DNA from: an uncultured Granulosicoccaceae bacterium
GTDB lineage: Bacteria > Pseudomonadota > Gammaproteobacteria > Granulosicoccales > Granulosicoccaceae
Length of the DNA stretch: 64,000 nucleotides
Reading direction: 5' to 3'
Assembly: GCA_937930305.1 (NCBI GenBank)
Contig: CALGLE010000004.1
Location: forward strand, 62,001 to 126,000
The translations under genes and the position numbers were made by a program. The notes beneath the pieces were generated by a model. It ran no database searches. It had not been told where the DNA came from and was given only the letters and a program-made list of their open reading frames with translations. Shown here one piece after another: positions 28,574-37,870 of this stretch; the stretch's first letter is position 1, and every line of letters begins with the position of its first letter.

Positions 28574-28585
28574 GTGTAGCTACAC
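28574..28585. promoter_or_regulatory. 12-bp perfect palindrome upstream of the DUF1566 gene
   Basis: GTGTAGCTACAC is a perfect palindrome centred about 45 bp before the ATG at 28625. The position is suitable for a repressor or activator site. No matching family consensus is recognised. Confidence 0.35.
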
Positions 28586-28624
28586 GAGTAAACTGCCAAT
28601 TAGTCAAAGCGGGATACTCCAACT

Positions 28625-29443
28625 ATGAAACATCTCTGTAAACACAAAAATTTGTTTGCACCACTTACCGTTGTTGTTAGCGCAAGTTTTTTATCGACAG
28701 CGGCAATAGCAGCTGGCCCGACTGTTAATGGCAACACCATTTCGTGGACTGAAGATGGCTGGCATCAAGTCCAAGAACAAGAAACGGGAAGCTCGCTTTG
28801 CGGGGGTGGTCGTGATTGCACTGTACCTAATGGGGTTTATAAAGTAATCAACCACGGCACAGGAGAGCGCTTTGAGTTTATCTTCGTCACAGGTGATACC
28901 ACTGCTGGTTCAGGCACTGCGCCAGCTCCCGTAGGTGCCACAGGTCAAACTGAAAGCTATGAGTTTGGAGATGATGGTGACATTCAATCGGGAGTGGTGG
29001 TGGCTGGCGTTCGTTTTCTGGATAACGATGATGGAACATTTACTGATATGCTCACGGGTATTACGTGGCTCGGCCGGCGCGATTGCCAAGTAAAACGCGA
29101 TTGGCCGGGCGCTTTGGATTTTGCCAACAACTTATCTGCAGGTGGCGATTTATGTCCTGCATTGGACGACGGTTCCGAAGTTGGAGACTGGCGATTGCCA
29201 ACGATCAAAGAATTGTACAGTCTTGCTGATCTGTCAACCGATAACCCTGCGTATTCACCAACTATCCCACTAAGTGGTCCTTTCTGGACTGAAAATCCAT
29301 GGGACTTATATTGGTCATCTACCAGCTTTGCGCCCAGTAGAGGCAGCCATGCCTGGGCATTTGCTTCAGATTTTGCAATTCCAACGATCAATGATAAGGA
29401 CAGTGTGGAATGGGTTTGGGTGATACGTGGTGGTAATCAATAG
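28625..29443 (+). CDS. Secreted DUF1566 (Lcl C-terminal-like) protein
   Basis: A 272-aa protein with a signal peptide (residues 1-30, ending AIAA). The C-terminal half is the DUF1566 domain: DNDDGTFTDMLTGITWLGRRDC, then ALDFANNLSAGG, GDWRLPTIKELYSLAD, PFWTENPWDLYWSST and the final WVIRGG. This fold is related to C-type-lectin-like modules and is common in secreted or surface proteins of aquatic bacteria. The N-terminal region (30-115) is unassigned. It is preceded by two palindromes and followed by a strong hairpin, so it is probably a separately regulated single gene. Confidence 0.8.
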   Translation: MKHLCKHKNLFAPLTVVVSASFLSTAAIAAGPTVNGNTISWTEDGWHQVQEQETGSSLCGGGRDCTVPNGVYKVINHGTGERFEFIFVTGDTTAGSGTAPAPVGATGQTESYEFGDDGDIQSGVVVAGVRFLDNDDGTFTDMLTGITWLGRRDCQVKRDWPGALDFANNLSAGGDLCPALDDGSEVGDWRLPTIKELYSLADLSTDNPAYSPTIPLSGPFWTENPWDLYWSSTSFAPSRGSHAWAFASDFAIPTINDKDSVEWVWVIRGGNQ

Positions 29444-29460
29444 CCGCACTACAACTTAAG

Positions 29461-29492
29461 TCCCATATTGTTTGAATTAAAACAATATGGGA
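29461..29492 (+). terminator. Terminator-like hairpin after the DUF1566 gene
   Basis: Perfect 12-base arms TCCCATATTGTT and AACAATATGGGA flank an 8-base loop, 17 bp after the DUF1566 stop. It is followed by a T-rich but not strongly T-run sequence. Confidence 0.65.
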
Positions 29493-29510
29493 CCGTGTTT
29501 TGAATGAGTT

Positions 29511-30023
29511 CTACAAATCTGACTCGTTGTCGTCGTTCCCATCTTCACATCCAGGATCGAGCTGATCAACGAGCCCATCGCCATCATTGTCTTTACCATC
29601 GTTGCACTGGGTAACGTCCTCATCGCTGCCCCCTTTGACAATCAATTGCCAACCGATGGGTAAAAACGTTCTATAGGCCTCAAGGTCGAATTCGTCATTG
29701 CGTGCGACATTAGTGGCTACGACCAAAACATTCTCAGCACCGGTTAGTATCGGCAGGAAAGACTGGGACACAACGACTTGGATGGTGTAGTCCTGGGTAC
29801 GCAGTATCGTGGCAGACGATAATCCTGGCAGTCCAGTAACACCAATCTGGTTGGCCAGTGAGCAAAGTTCAATGGGTTGGTCGGTAATGCCAAAGCCAGC
29901 TAGCACACGTTCAACTTCAACGTTAAGTCGTTGTTGGGCTGAGGTTTGACCCGGTTCTGCGGTAAAGAGGTAATGCCATAGGGCTTGGCCGTCGTCACGC
30001 ACCACATCAACGCCTGCAAACAC
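29511..30023 (-). pseudogene. Probable truncated remnant with a Ca-binding type C-terminus
   Basis: A 170-aa frame with a GTG start and no ribosome-binding site. The frame continues upstream to a TAA near 30074 without any ATG, and no signal peptide is visible although the content looks secreted. The last 30 residues (CNDGKDNDGDGLVDQLDPGC, then EDGNDDNE) form the Asp-rich C-N-DGKDNDGDGLVD-x-DPGC module that ends many secreted proteins and probably binds calcium. The body is unrecognised. I read it as the 3' part of a larger secreted-protein gene that lost its 5' end. It abuts the head of the plus-strand frame at 30060. Confidence 0.5.
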
Positions 30024-30059
30024 GATACGGTTCCCAGGTAGTACGGAAAACGATTCGTT

Positions 30060-30926
30060 ATGGAAGGTTTTTTAAACAATTCCGCTTCCGCCCAAAATTC
30101 AACTCAAGTCGGATGTCAAAATGTCACGGATGTAACGGTTAAACAACTGGTCGATGACTACCTATCCAGGCATCGTGGCGAGTTTAAAGTCCTCGATTAT
30201 CGTGTCAACACGAACCTGTCTAAGGAATTGAACACGTATCTCCAAACGAATCTCCAGAATATGCCGGGTATGCAAATGTCGATGATTGCAACCGTTGCAG
30301 AAACTTTGCTAGGGGGAGATGTTAATGGCGCGGCCGTTCGTGAAATGGCCAGAACTGTGTTTCTCCAGTCGAAGGCTGAGACAGTAATGCCCATGTTGAA
30401 CGGACCCGTCATGAGTCGTTACTACCAGCATGCTCTCTTATCTGCAACGATTGTGCGAATGCCTGCAGGTAAGCTCGACTATCAAATGGCCGATAATCTC
30501 ATGCATAACATAACCGAAGATCCGGCCTACATCGCGAGGATCAATAAAGTGCAGCAGAAAATGAACCAAGACAACCGAGAAACTTGGAATAAAATTGGCC
30601 AAATCAATTCGGCTGGGATTGCTGAGCGCAGTAAAATATTTTCCGAAGGCCAAGCGCGCATTAACAAAATTCGTGAAGAGACCAGCAGTATCATCAGTAG
30701 CACTCAAATTGGCAGCAGCGACTACATTCAACGTGAAACTAGCGAGGCCATTCGAGGTGTTGAAACCTACAACGATTTGATTAATGGTGGAACGATTGAA
30801 CTTGATAGCAACTACAACCATGCCTGGCAACTAAATAGTGGCAACGTAATACTATCCAATGATCCGAACCTGAATCCAAACGTCGACATGCAATTGGACG
30901 CCACGGAATTACAAGTGACGCAATGA
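30060..30926 (+). CDS. Hypothetical protein, possibly N-terminally truncated
   Basis: A 288-aa frame. A stop lies 7 codons before the ATG and the ribosome-binding site is weak. No signal peptide is present. Residues about 150-230 are helical and charged (IARINKVQQKMNQDNRETWNKIGQINSAG and RETSEAIRGVETYNDLINGG). The end, ELDSNYNHAWQLNSGNVILSNDPNLNPN, resembles the C-terminal module of a group of large uncharacterised bacterial proteins in which a 'GVETY...AW...NDPNFNPN' block closes the chain. That resemblance is from memory and is not proof. It may be the 3' part of such a gene; a complete short gene is possible. Confidence 0.5.
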   Translation: MEGFLNNSASAQNSTQVGCQNVTDVTVKQLVDDYLSRHRGEFKVLDYRVNTNLSKELNTYLQTNLQNMPGMQMSMIATVAETLLGGDVNGAAVREMARTVFLQSKAETVMPMLNGPVMSRYYQHALLSATIVRMPAGKLDYQMADNLMHNITEDPAYIARINKVQQKMNQDNRETWNKIGQINSAGIAERSKIFSEGQARINKIREETSSIISSTQIGSSDYIQRETSEAIRGVETYNDLINGGTIELDSNYNHAWQLNSGNVILSNDPNLNPNVDMQLDATELQVTQ

Positions 30927-31038
30927 ATTTTGCAGAATTCCACGATAATTATTTTGACGCAAATTAATCGAACGAAGCGAAAATCAGATCTGGTACTGAC
31001 CCCAAACGAGCCAATGAGTACTACGATAAAATTGCGTC

Positions 31039-31086
31039 GTAACCCCGTAACCCCGTAACCCCAGAAGACGCAGAAGACGCAGAAGG
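31039..31086. repeat. Two adjacent short tandem repeats
   Basis: Three perfect copies of the 8-mer GTAACCCC (31039-31062) are followed at once by two perfect copies of the 9-mer AGAAGACGC (31063-31080) and a partial third. This kind of slippage-prone array fits the decayed character of the region. Confidence 0.9.
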
Positions 31087-31142
31087 TGGTGTGAGCGATA
31101 CGGTAAATTCTCCTTGATCAGCATCAACCACATCATAAGAAT

Positions 31143-31179
31143 CTATGTTGAAATCCTAGATTTTTAATTTCCAACATAG
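31143..31179. repeat. Imperfect inverted repeat
   Basis: Eight-base arms CTATGTTG and CAACATAG, with further partial pairing of AAAT and ATTT, flank an AT-rich loop. It could be a terminator for a lost upstream gene or an attenuator ahead of the phosphatase gene. Confidence 0.4.
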
Positions 31180-31320
31180 CGAATCATTCTCTAAATCCCA
31201 ACCGGTTTTGATTACTGGTTCCCATACGGGGATGATCTGGTCTTGCCATCAGGACACATTTGTTTACACTGTGCGTGGCCTTTGAAGGCCAACTTGATGC
31301 TCTCAAAACATGGACAAACA

Positions 31321-32169
31321 ATGATGTTGAAAAATCGAATTCACGCAGGTCTGGCTGCAGCGGCTACCGTCCTGGCAGCGCTCTCTATTCCTTCTCTAGC
31401 GCAAGCAGATGGCCATTCGGCTGAGCGCTTAACCGTCTACTTTACGCGGCACGCTGAGAAAAAGACGGTAACCACCAATATTGGTGCTCCGACCATTATC
31501 TACACCACAGACGCTGACGGAAATTTCATCGAAAACACAGCAGCCACTACTCAAGAAAAGGGTAGCAATCTGAATGAAGTGTGTGGTGAATCGAAGTGTG
31601 CTGAAGTGCTCAGTGGTGAGGGTGAGCTTCGCGCAAGTCTTTTGGCTCAGTGGTTCCACGATAGCGGAATCGCACGTAAGGTTGATGCGGTATACGCAAC
31701 ACACAAAACGCGCACACAGCAAACGGTTACGCCACTTGCAACAAGTCTTGGCTTGGATGTCATGCAGTTACCGTCGGTTGGTACCGAGTTGAATCCTGAA
31801 AGCACCACGCCTTCAGAATGCGCAACTTTGGAAGCCATTGAAGCCGCTCGATTTAATTCAGATATCGACACTATTGTTGTTGCTGGCCACAGTGGCACGT
31901 TGTACGACATCATGGGCTCTTTTGATGAGTTGAATGGGACAGGCGTAAAAGATTGTGGTGCTTTGACTGGCTTAGGCTTGAACACTGGCAACACCGTTCC
32001 AGGAACAGGCGATACGAATCGTTTTCCTAAAGACTCAAAAGGTAAGGTTGCTGACTTTGGTGATCTTTGGAAAGTGGTTATAAAGCGAGACGGCACTGCT
32101 CGATTTGTGTGGCGTAAGCGTTTAGACCCATTGAGCCTACATGTGGATAAAATGAACTCTGCTAGGTAA
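31321..32169 (+). CDS. Secreted histidine phosphatase family protein
   Basis: A 282-aa protein from the ATG pair at 31321-31326. The frame opens at 31243, but a signal peptide (ending LAQA, about residue 29) begins only here. The phosphatase motif is YFTRHAEKK (R43-H44-A-E), a variant of the RHG motif with the phospho-accepting histidine, and a second catalytic histidine lies in VVAGHSGTLYDIMG. Such RHAEK proteins are small acid-phosphatase-like or SixA/PhoE-like enzymes; the substrate is unknown. It acts in the periplasm or outside. It is closed by a strong intrinsic terminator, so it is a single-gene unit. Confidence 0.85.
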   Translation: MMLKNRIHAGLAAAATVLAALSIPSLAQADGHSAERLTVYFTRHAEKKTVTTNIGAPTIIYTTDADGNFIENTAATTQEKGSNLNEVCGESKCAEVLSGEGELRASLLAQWFHDSGIARKVDAVYATHKTRTQQTVTPLATSLGLDVMQLPSVGTELNPESTTPSECATLEAIEAARFNSDIDTIVVAGHSGTLYDIMGSFDELNGTGVKDCGALTGLGLNTGNTVPGTGDTNRFPKDSKGKVADFGDLWKVVIKRDGTARFVWRKRLDPLSLHVDKMNSAR

Positions 32170-32224
32170 AGCGACTACTTGATGCGTTGGTTAGATTCAG
32201 ATTAACGCAAGCTAGGTTTTACAA

Positions 32225-32253
32225 AAAACCGCTCTTAGTCGAGCGGTTTTTTT
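32225..32253 (+). terminator. Intrinsic terminator after the histidine phosphatase
   Basis: A ten-base stem AAAACCGCTC / GAGCGGTTTT with a 6-base loop is followed by more T residues. This is a textbook rho-independent terminator 55 bp past the stop. Confidence 0.92.
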
Positions 32254-32381
32254 GTTGTAGTGCACCTAAACCACATAGCGATACTTTGGTAATAGCGTTA
32301 TCAGGGTAGTAACCAAAGGCGATGTTATCGTCGGGATGCGCCCATAAAATCTCAAGCCAACTCAGCATTAGCCTGAAGCAC
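32254..32381. other. Intergenic stretch without a recognised gene
   Basis: It lies beyond the terminator and ahead of the 3' relics of the minus-strand gene. Reading on the minus strand past the TAG at 32382-32384 gives a short in-frame VLQANAELA followed by another stop, which may be the ancestral C-terminus. Nothing else is seen. Confidence 0.4.
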
Positions 32382-32495
32382 CTAACGATCGTGCATTGCT
32401 AACATATCCCGAAAATCAGGATGGACATGATCATCACCCAAGGTGGCGACGAATTGGGCAACCGCGTAGGGGCGTGACGCTTTCTCATAGTCGGT
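32382..32495 (-). pseudogene. In-frame 3' extension cut off by a nonsense codon
   Basis: Directly after the TAA (32496-32498) the same frame continues for 37 codons (TDYEKASRPYAVAQFVATLG, then a segment with HVHPDF and ending in HDR) to a TAG. Its coding character and its fit to the usual end of the uncharacterised family, as I recall it (W..Y....YA...LGTLG...HDR), suggest that the stop is a mutation inside the gene and this is its original C-terminus. Confidence 0.55.
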
Positions 32496-33206
32496 TTACC
32501 AATGCTGATAAGTGATTTCGTATTGGTCTTTGCGTGGAAAACGGGTGGCGGGATCGGGGTAGGTTAAGCCGATGCGCCAGGGTTTGGGGGTGAGGCGGGC
32601 GCGATAACACGACTGGGCTTTGCATAAGCGCACGTACAGTCGATCGGCGGACAATGTCTTAAATAGTTTTTTCGCCACATCAGAATGCGGATCAATCGCT
32701 TCATTCACAATAAATACGCGATAGCCTGCGAAGGTTTTAAACACTTGGAAGGTGTAGTTTGGGTTCTGCTGTTGCACGCTTTCAATTTTCTGCAACAAGG
32801 TATCGGCGGTGGGTTGTGTTCGGCCGAACAGGCTCATTAATTTTACAAACAGCCCTGTTCGCGCAGAAGGCACGTCTACATCAGCAATGAACACCTGTGT
32901 GGTATTCAACACCAATGCGCCATAGTGGTTCCGTGTTAATACCCCCAGCAGTTCATCATCGGCACTCTTGAATTCCTCAATCACTTCCTCTTTGATGTAG
33001 CCGTTGGTGTAGCTGTAGCTTTTTACGTCATCAAAATCGCTGTCGTGCAGAATTTTAAATTGTTCGACTCGCTTTTCTGCATTGTGTCGTGCGTCCGCTT
33101 GGCTTTCGTTGGAGGCTCCCCAAACCGTCGCGTGGGTGACGCCAGGGGTAAAGCGGGTGGATTCAATAGGAACCTCAATTTTTTCCCAGTACTGTGCGAA
33201 TTTCAT
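32496..33206 (-). CDS. Uncharacterised conserved protein, probably C-terminally truncated
   Basis: A 236-aa frame from the ATG at 33204-33206 (MKFAQYWEKIEV); the 16 upstream codons to 33254 are not supported. It resembles an unnamed bacterial family: N-terminal FxxYW, then WGASNESQADARHNAEKRVEQF, TRNHYGALVLNTTQVFIADVDVP, FQVFKTFAGYRVFI and RLCKAQSCYRARLTPKPWRIG. The cysteine pair in LCKAQSC is typical. The function is unknown and there is no signal peptide or membrane segment. The frame ends YQHW-TAA, while coding sequence seems to continue in frame past the stop. It is divergent from thrS with a gap of about 250 bp. Confidence 0.75.
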   Translation of the reverse strand: MKFAQYWEKIEVPIESTRFTPGVTHATVWGASNESQADARHNAEKRVEQFKILHDSDFDDVKSYSYTNGYIKEEVIEEFKSADDELLGVLTRNHYGALVLNTTQVFIADVDVPSARTGLFVKLMSLFGRTQPTADTLLQKIESVQQQNPNYTFQVFKTFAGYRVFIVNEAIDPHSDVAKKLFKTLSADRLYVRLCKAQSCYRARLTPKPWRIGLTYPDPATRFPRKDQYEITYQHW

Positions 33207-33379
33207 AGTGTCCGTTCTCGATTGGGTGGGTTCGCCGATGGCACACCCTAACAAACGTCGTTGTTAGCGATCAAAATTTGCGATCTAAAAAACGCAAAGG
33301 CCCATGAATTGCTTTCAATATCGCAACTTCTGCTTTGTTCTACACTAGTACGTAATATGTAGAATCAACTAACGCACAT

Positions 33380-33400
33380 GTGGCCTCCCGTATTGGCCAC
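33380..33400 (+). promoter_or_regulatory. Hairpin in the thrS leader, possible tRNA-mimic operator
   Basis: GTGGCC and GGCCAC pair around a 9-base loop TCCCGTATT, about 55 bases before the thrS ATG. In E. coli the thrS operator mimics the tRNA-Thr anticodon arm, with a loop holding CGU; this loop also holds CGT. The likeness is suggestive only. Confidence 0.3.
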
Positions 33401-33454
33401 CACTGAACCCAAATACGTGGCCCATTGTAGGGGTCACCACTGAGCGAGAACAAC

Positions 33455-35380
33455 ATGCCTCAAATTACTCTGCCTGACGGCAGTGCCCGTCAGTTTGCCA
33501 ATCCCGTTACTGTGTTTGATGTGGCTGCCGATATCGGTGCAGGCCTAGCCAAAGCCGCGTTAGCTGGCGTGGTAGACGGCACCCTGGTCGATACCAGCCA
33601 CGTCATTGAAAACGATGCCACCTTGGCCATTGTTACCAACAAAAGCGATGAGGCATTGCCTCTCATTCGTCACTCCACCGCTCACTTATTAGCCCAAGCG
33701 GTTAAGCAGCTGTATCCCGAAGCTCAAGTGACGATTGGGCCCGTGGTAGACGACGGCTTCTATTACGACTTCGCCTACGATCGTTCGTTTACGCCCGAAG
33801 ACTTCGAAGCCATCGAGAAACGCATGGCGGAATTGGCGTCATCGGGTGACAAAATTGAGCGCTCAACGCTCAGCCGAGATGAGGCAAAAGCGTTTTTCAA
33901 AAATTTGGGCGAAGACTACAAAGCAGAAATTATCGACAGCATTCCAGCCAATGAAACTTTGTCTTTATATAAGCAAGGCGACTTTACGGATTTGTGCCGC
34001 GGGCCGCATGTGCCCAATACGAATCACTTAAAGGCGTTTAAGTTAACGAAGCTCGCTGGTGCCTACTGGCGCGGGGACGCCAACAATCAAATGCTGCAAC
34101 GCATTTATGGAACCGCGTTTACTGATAAAAAAGCCTTAAAAACGCATTTGCATAATTTAGCGGAAGCGGAAAAACGCGACCATCGAAAGCTGGGTAAAAA
34201 GCTGGATTTATTCCATTTGCAAGAAGAAGCGCCAGGCATGGTGTTTTGGCACCCACGCGGCTGGGCGATTTATCAAGCGGTGGAGCAGTACATGCGCCAA
34301 CGCCAAGTGGAAGACGGCTACCTCGAAATCAAAACGCCACAAATTGTGGATTACAGTTTGTGGGAGAAAAGTGGGCACGCGGATAAGTTCGGCGACAACA
34401 TGTTCAATGTGGAAACAGAGGACAGGCGCTACGCGGTCAAACCGATGAACTGTCCTTGTCACGTGCAAGTGTTCAATCAGGGTTTGAAAAGCTACCGCGA
34501 CTTGCCCTTACGCTATGCCGAATTCGGATCGTGCCACCGCAATGAAATGTCGGGGGCTTTGCACGGCATCATGCGTGTACGAGCTTTCACACAAGACGAT
34601 GGGCACATCTTCTGCGCCGAAAACGATATTCAGGCTGAGGTTGCGAAATTCATCGAATTCCTGCACATGGTCTACACCGATTTTGGCTTCTCGGACATCA
34701 TTTACCGATTATCGACTCGACCGCCTGAGCGGGTGGGCAGCGATGAAGCTTGGGATCGGGCTGAGAAAGCCCTGGCCGTGGCGCTGGATTCTGCCGGCTT
34801 GCCGTGGGAAGAATTGCCAGGTGAAGGGGCGTTCTACGGGCCGAAAATCGAATTCTCTTTACGCGACTGCATCGGGCGAGTTTGGCAGTGCGGCACCATG
34901 CAAGTGGATTTTTCCATGCCTGGACGGCTAGACGCCAGCTTTGTGTCGGAAAGTGGTGAAAAGCAAGTGCCGGTGATGTTGCATCGGGCAACGATTGGCT
35001 CATTTGAACGATTTATCGGCATTCTCATTGAGCATCACGAGGGCCGATTGCCGCTTTGGTTGGCTCCAGTTCAAGCAGTTGTGCTGAATATCACCGACAA
35101 ACACGCTTCTTACGTTGAGGAAGTGGCCAAAATTATGCAAAATAGCGGGTTACGTACTGAGTGTGATTTGCGGAATGAGAAGATCGGCTTTAAGATCCGC
35201 GAATGGACACTAGAACGTGTACCGTACCTGTTGGTAGCAGGGGACCGAGAAGTGGCTAATCGTGAAGTGGCAGTGCGCACTCGCAATGGCAAAGATCTGG
35301 GCACCTTTTCTATCGACAGTATCCAGCAAAAATTACTGACGGAAGTTGCCGAGCGGGCAGTTTCTGCAGTGGAGGAATAA
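33455..35380 (+). CDS. thrS: Threonine--tRNA ligase ThrS
   Basis: A 641-aa class II aminoacyl-tRNA synthetase (642 aa in E. coli). The TGS domain spans about 1-62 and the second editing domain about 65-225 ([19 protein letters not shown]). The catalytic core follows with the zinc-binding Cys in [11 protein letters not shown] (about residue 335) and the histidine in [10 protein letters not shown], and the C-terminal anticodon-binding domain begins near 540. It charges tRNA-Thr in the cytosol and edits Ser-tRNA-Thr. The GTGGAGGAATAA at its end contains the infC ribosome-binding site. Confidence 0.97.
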   Translation: MPQITLPDGSARQFANPVTVFDVAADIGAGLAKAALAGVVDGTLVDTSHVIENDATLAIVTNKSDEALPLIRHSTAHLLAQAVKQLYPEAQVTIGPVVDDGFYYDFAYDRSFTPEDFEAIEKRMAELASSGDKIERSTLSRDEAKAFFKNLGEDYKAEIIDSIPANETLSLYKQGDFTDLCRGPHVPNTNHLKAFKLTKLAGAYWRGDANNQMLQRIYGTAFTDKKALKTHLHNLAEAEKRDHRKLGKKLDLFHLQEEAPGMVFWHPRGWAIYQAVEQYMRQRQVEDGYLEIKTPQIVDYSLWEKSGHADKFGDNMFNVETEDRRYAVKPMNCPCHVQVFNQGLKSYRDLPLRYAEFGSCHRNEMSGALHGIMRVRAFTQDDGHIFCAENDIQAEVAKFIEFLHMVYTDFGFSDIIYRLSTRPPERVGSDEAWDRAEKALAVALDSAGLPWEELPGEGAFYGPKIEFSLRDCIGRVWQCGTMQVDFSMPGRLDASFVSESGEKQVPVMLHRATIGSFERFIGILIEHHEGRLPLWLAPVQAVVLNITDKHASYVEEVAKIMQNSGLRTECDLRNEKIGFKIREWTLERVPYLLVAGDREVANREVAVRTRNGKDLGTFSIDSIQQKLLTEVAERAVSAVEE

Positions 35381-35386
35381 CGTATT
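35371..35386 (+). promoter_or_regulatory. infC ribosome-binding site and AUU initiation codon
   Basis: GGAGG (35371-35375), inside the end of thrS, is followed after 8 bases by ATT (35384-35386). AUU initiation lets IF3 repress its own translation, because IF3 rejects non-canonical starts. The next alternative, TTG at 35444, would remove 20 conserved residues. Confidence 0.93.
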
Positions 35387-35908
35387 TCTGCAAATAAGAA
35401 GATCAATCGGAAGAATGATGAAATCACGGCTTCCGAAGTTCGGTTGATCGGTCAGGACGGCGAGCAAATTGGGGTGGTCAATATTGACGACGCCATTGCC
35501 CACGCTAAAGGGGTGAGTCTGGATCTGGTCGAGATCTCACCAAACGCTGAACCGCCGGTTTGTAAAATCATGGACCACGGGCGCTTTAAGTTCGAAATGA
35601 GCAAGCGCCAGAATTCGGCCAAGAAGAAGCAAAAGACGGTTCAAATTAAGGAAATCAAGTTCAGACCTGGCACCGAAGACGGCGATTACGCGGTCAAGAT
35701 GCGCAACTTGGTGAGGTTTCTTGAGAACGGCGACAAAACCAAAATCACTCTACGGTTTCGTGGGCGAGAAATGGCTCATCGCGAGCTTGGCGCGCAGTTG
35801 TTGAAACGGGTTGAGCAAGATTTGGCCGAGATCGGCGTGGTGGAGCAATTCCCCAAGCTCGAAGGGCGTCAGATGGTCATGGTTATTGCTCCAAAAAAGA
35901 GTGTTTGA
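35384..35908 (+). CDS. infC: Translation initiation factor IF-3
   Basis: 174 aa from the AUU at 35384. The protein begins (M)[29 protein letters not shown], the usual IF3 N-terminus. The N-domain spans about 10-80 ([15 protein letters not shown]), and the linker and C-domain ([28 protein letters not shown]) follow. It binds the 30S subunit, prevents 50S joining and checks the start codon. It lies 3 bp after thrS. Its AUU codon implies autoregulation as in E. coli. Confidence 0.97.
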   Translation: MSANKKINRKNDEITASEVRLIGQDGEQIGVVNIDDAIAHAKGVSLDLVEISPNAEPPVCKIMDHGRFKFEMSKRQNSAKKKQKTVQIKEIKFRPGTEDGDYAVKMRNLVRFLENGDKTKITLRFRGREMAHRELGAQLLKRVEQDLAEIGVVEQFPKLEGRQMVMVIAPKKSV

Positions 35909-36148
35909 GCCGCAAGGATCAAATACTTAGCCCGCAAGGGATGCACGTTTGTTGTACAATTTCGGGCCTGCCTGGGTAGAACCGGGTGGGCCTATATAAA
36001 GCCTGTCACCTACTTTTTAGGGGTCAGCGCCCGAAACCCGAGCAATCGTGGTTGAGGGTTCGCCGCCGAGTTTGACGTACAGACACTACGACGTCACCGG
36101 CGATCTATAGCTGAAGCGTGATGCTTCACGAATTTTGGGAGTTGAACA
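35909..36148 (+). promoter_or_regulatory. 240-nt leader before rpmI-rplT, possibly structured
   Basis: No gene fits here. TTTCGGGC (35960-35967) can pair with GCCCGAAA (36029-36036), and TGAAGC-GTGAT-GCTTCA (36112-36128) forms a hairpin 10 bases before the rpmI ribosome-binding site. In E. coli L20 represses rpmI-rplT through a leader pseudoknot, so an analogous element is plausible. No promoter could be fixed by eye. Confidence 0.4.
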
Positions 36149-36352
36149 GTGTCGAACAAGCAAAAGTCCGTCAGCGGGGCCGCGAAGCGTTTCAAGCGCA
36201 CGGGTTCTGGTGGCTACAAGCGCAAGCAATCTCACCTGCGCCATATCCTCACGAAGAAAAGCACCAAGCGTAAGCGTCACTTACGTGGTAAGTCCATGGT
36301 GCACGACAGTGATGTGGTGTTAATTAAACGCATGTTGCCCAACGCGCGCTAA
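36149..36352 (+). CDS. rpmI: Ribosomal protein bL35
   Basis: A 67-aa basic protein ([20 protein letters not shown], then KHSH-like and [13 protein letters not shown] regions) matching bL35 of the large subunit. The start is GTG with GGGAG 8 bases upstream. It is followed by rplT after 12 bp with AAGGAG, as in other Proteobacteria. Confidence 0.95.
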   Translation: MSNKQKSVSGAAKRFKRTGSGGYKRKQSHLRHILTKKSTKRKRHLRGKSMVHDSDVVLIKRMLPNAR

Positions 36353-36364
36353 GGAGATTTTGCA

Positions 36365-36730
36365 ATGCCAAGAGTAAAACGCGGCGTCACGGCTCGTGCC
36401 GGCCACAAGAAAGTTTTAAAGCAAGCGAAAGGTTACCGAGGCGCTCGCAGCCGGGTATTTCGTGTTGCTAAGCAAGCGGTTACCAAAGCGGGTCAATACG
36501 CTTACCGTGACCGTAAAGCCAAGAAGCGCATCTTCCGTCGCTTATGGATCGCCCGCATCAACGCCGCTGCTCGTGAGAACGGTCTCACCTACAGCCGCAT
36601 GATGCAAGGCTTGAAGCTGGCAGAAATTGAAGTCGACCGAAAAATGCTGGCTGATATCGCCATCGCCGATGCGGTAGCGTTTACCGCCATTGTCGATAAG
36701 GCGAAAGCTGGATTAGCCCAGCAAGCCTAA
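36365..36730 (+). CDS. rplT: Ribosomal protein bL20
   Basis: A 121-aa basic protein starting [20 protein letters not shown] with the usual long N-terminal helix that threads into 23S rRNA, and a C-terminal globular part ([18 protein letters not shown]). bL20 is needed early in 50S assembly and in E. coli represses its own operon. It ends in a strong terminator that separates it from pheS. Confidence 0.96.
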   Translation: MPRVKRGVTARAGHKKVLKQAKGYRGARSRVFRVAKQAVTKAGQYAYRDRKAKKRIFRRLWIARINAAARENGLTYSRMMQGLKLAEIEVDRKMLADIAIADAVAFTAIVDKAKAGLAQQA

Positions 36731-36758
36731 CCGCTTAAGCAGGTTACGCCTTATCGAC

Positions 36759-37858
<1,100 letters not shown>

Positions 37859-37870
37859 ACGGGGCGCATC

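Larger units (their letters stand above)
28154..28624. other. 471-bp intergenic region
   Basis: It separates the divergent 90-aa gene and the DUF1566 gene. Short open frames (28140-28417) have no ribosome-binding site or family resemblance. The last 100 bp hold two inverted repeats, listed separately (28527-28557 and 28574-28585). The base composition becomes more AT-rich toward the DUF1566 gene. Confidence 0.5.
30927..31320. other. Gene-poor stretch with micro-repeats and fragments
   Basis: It holds tandem micro-repeats (31039-31086), a hairpin (31143-31179) and short in-frame fragments such as one reading EDAEDAEGGVSDTVNSP before a stop. Around 30990 there is GGTACTGACCCC, whose reverse complement resembles a sequence often seen beside REP-associated transposase remnants; no transposase is visible here. 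The ATG of the next gene is at 31321. Confidence 0.4.

Noticed and set aside
30980-31010. REP-associated transposase remnant
   Set aside because: Only a short motif (GGTACTGACCCC) resembles sequences seen near such elements; no transposase or paired REP structure is present.
33255-33454. T-box riboswitch ahead of thrS
   Set aside because: The T-box core sequence is absent and these elements are essentially confined to Gram-positive lineages.
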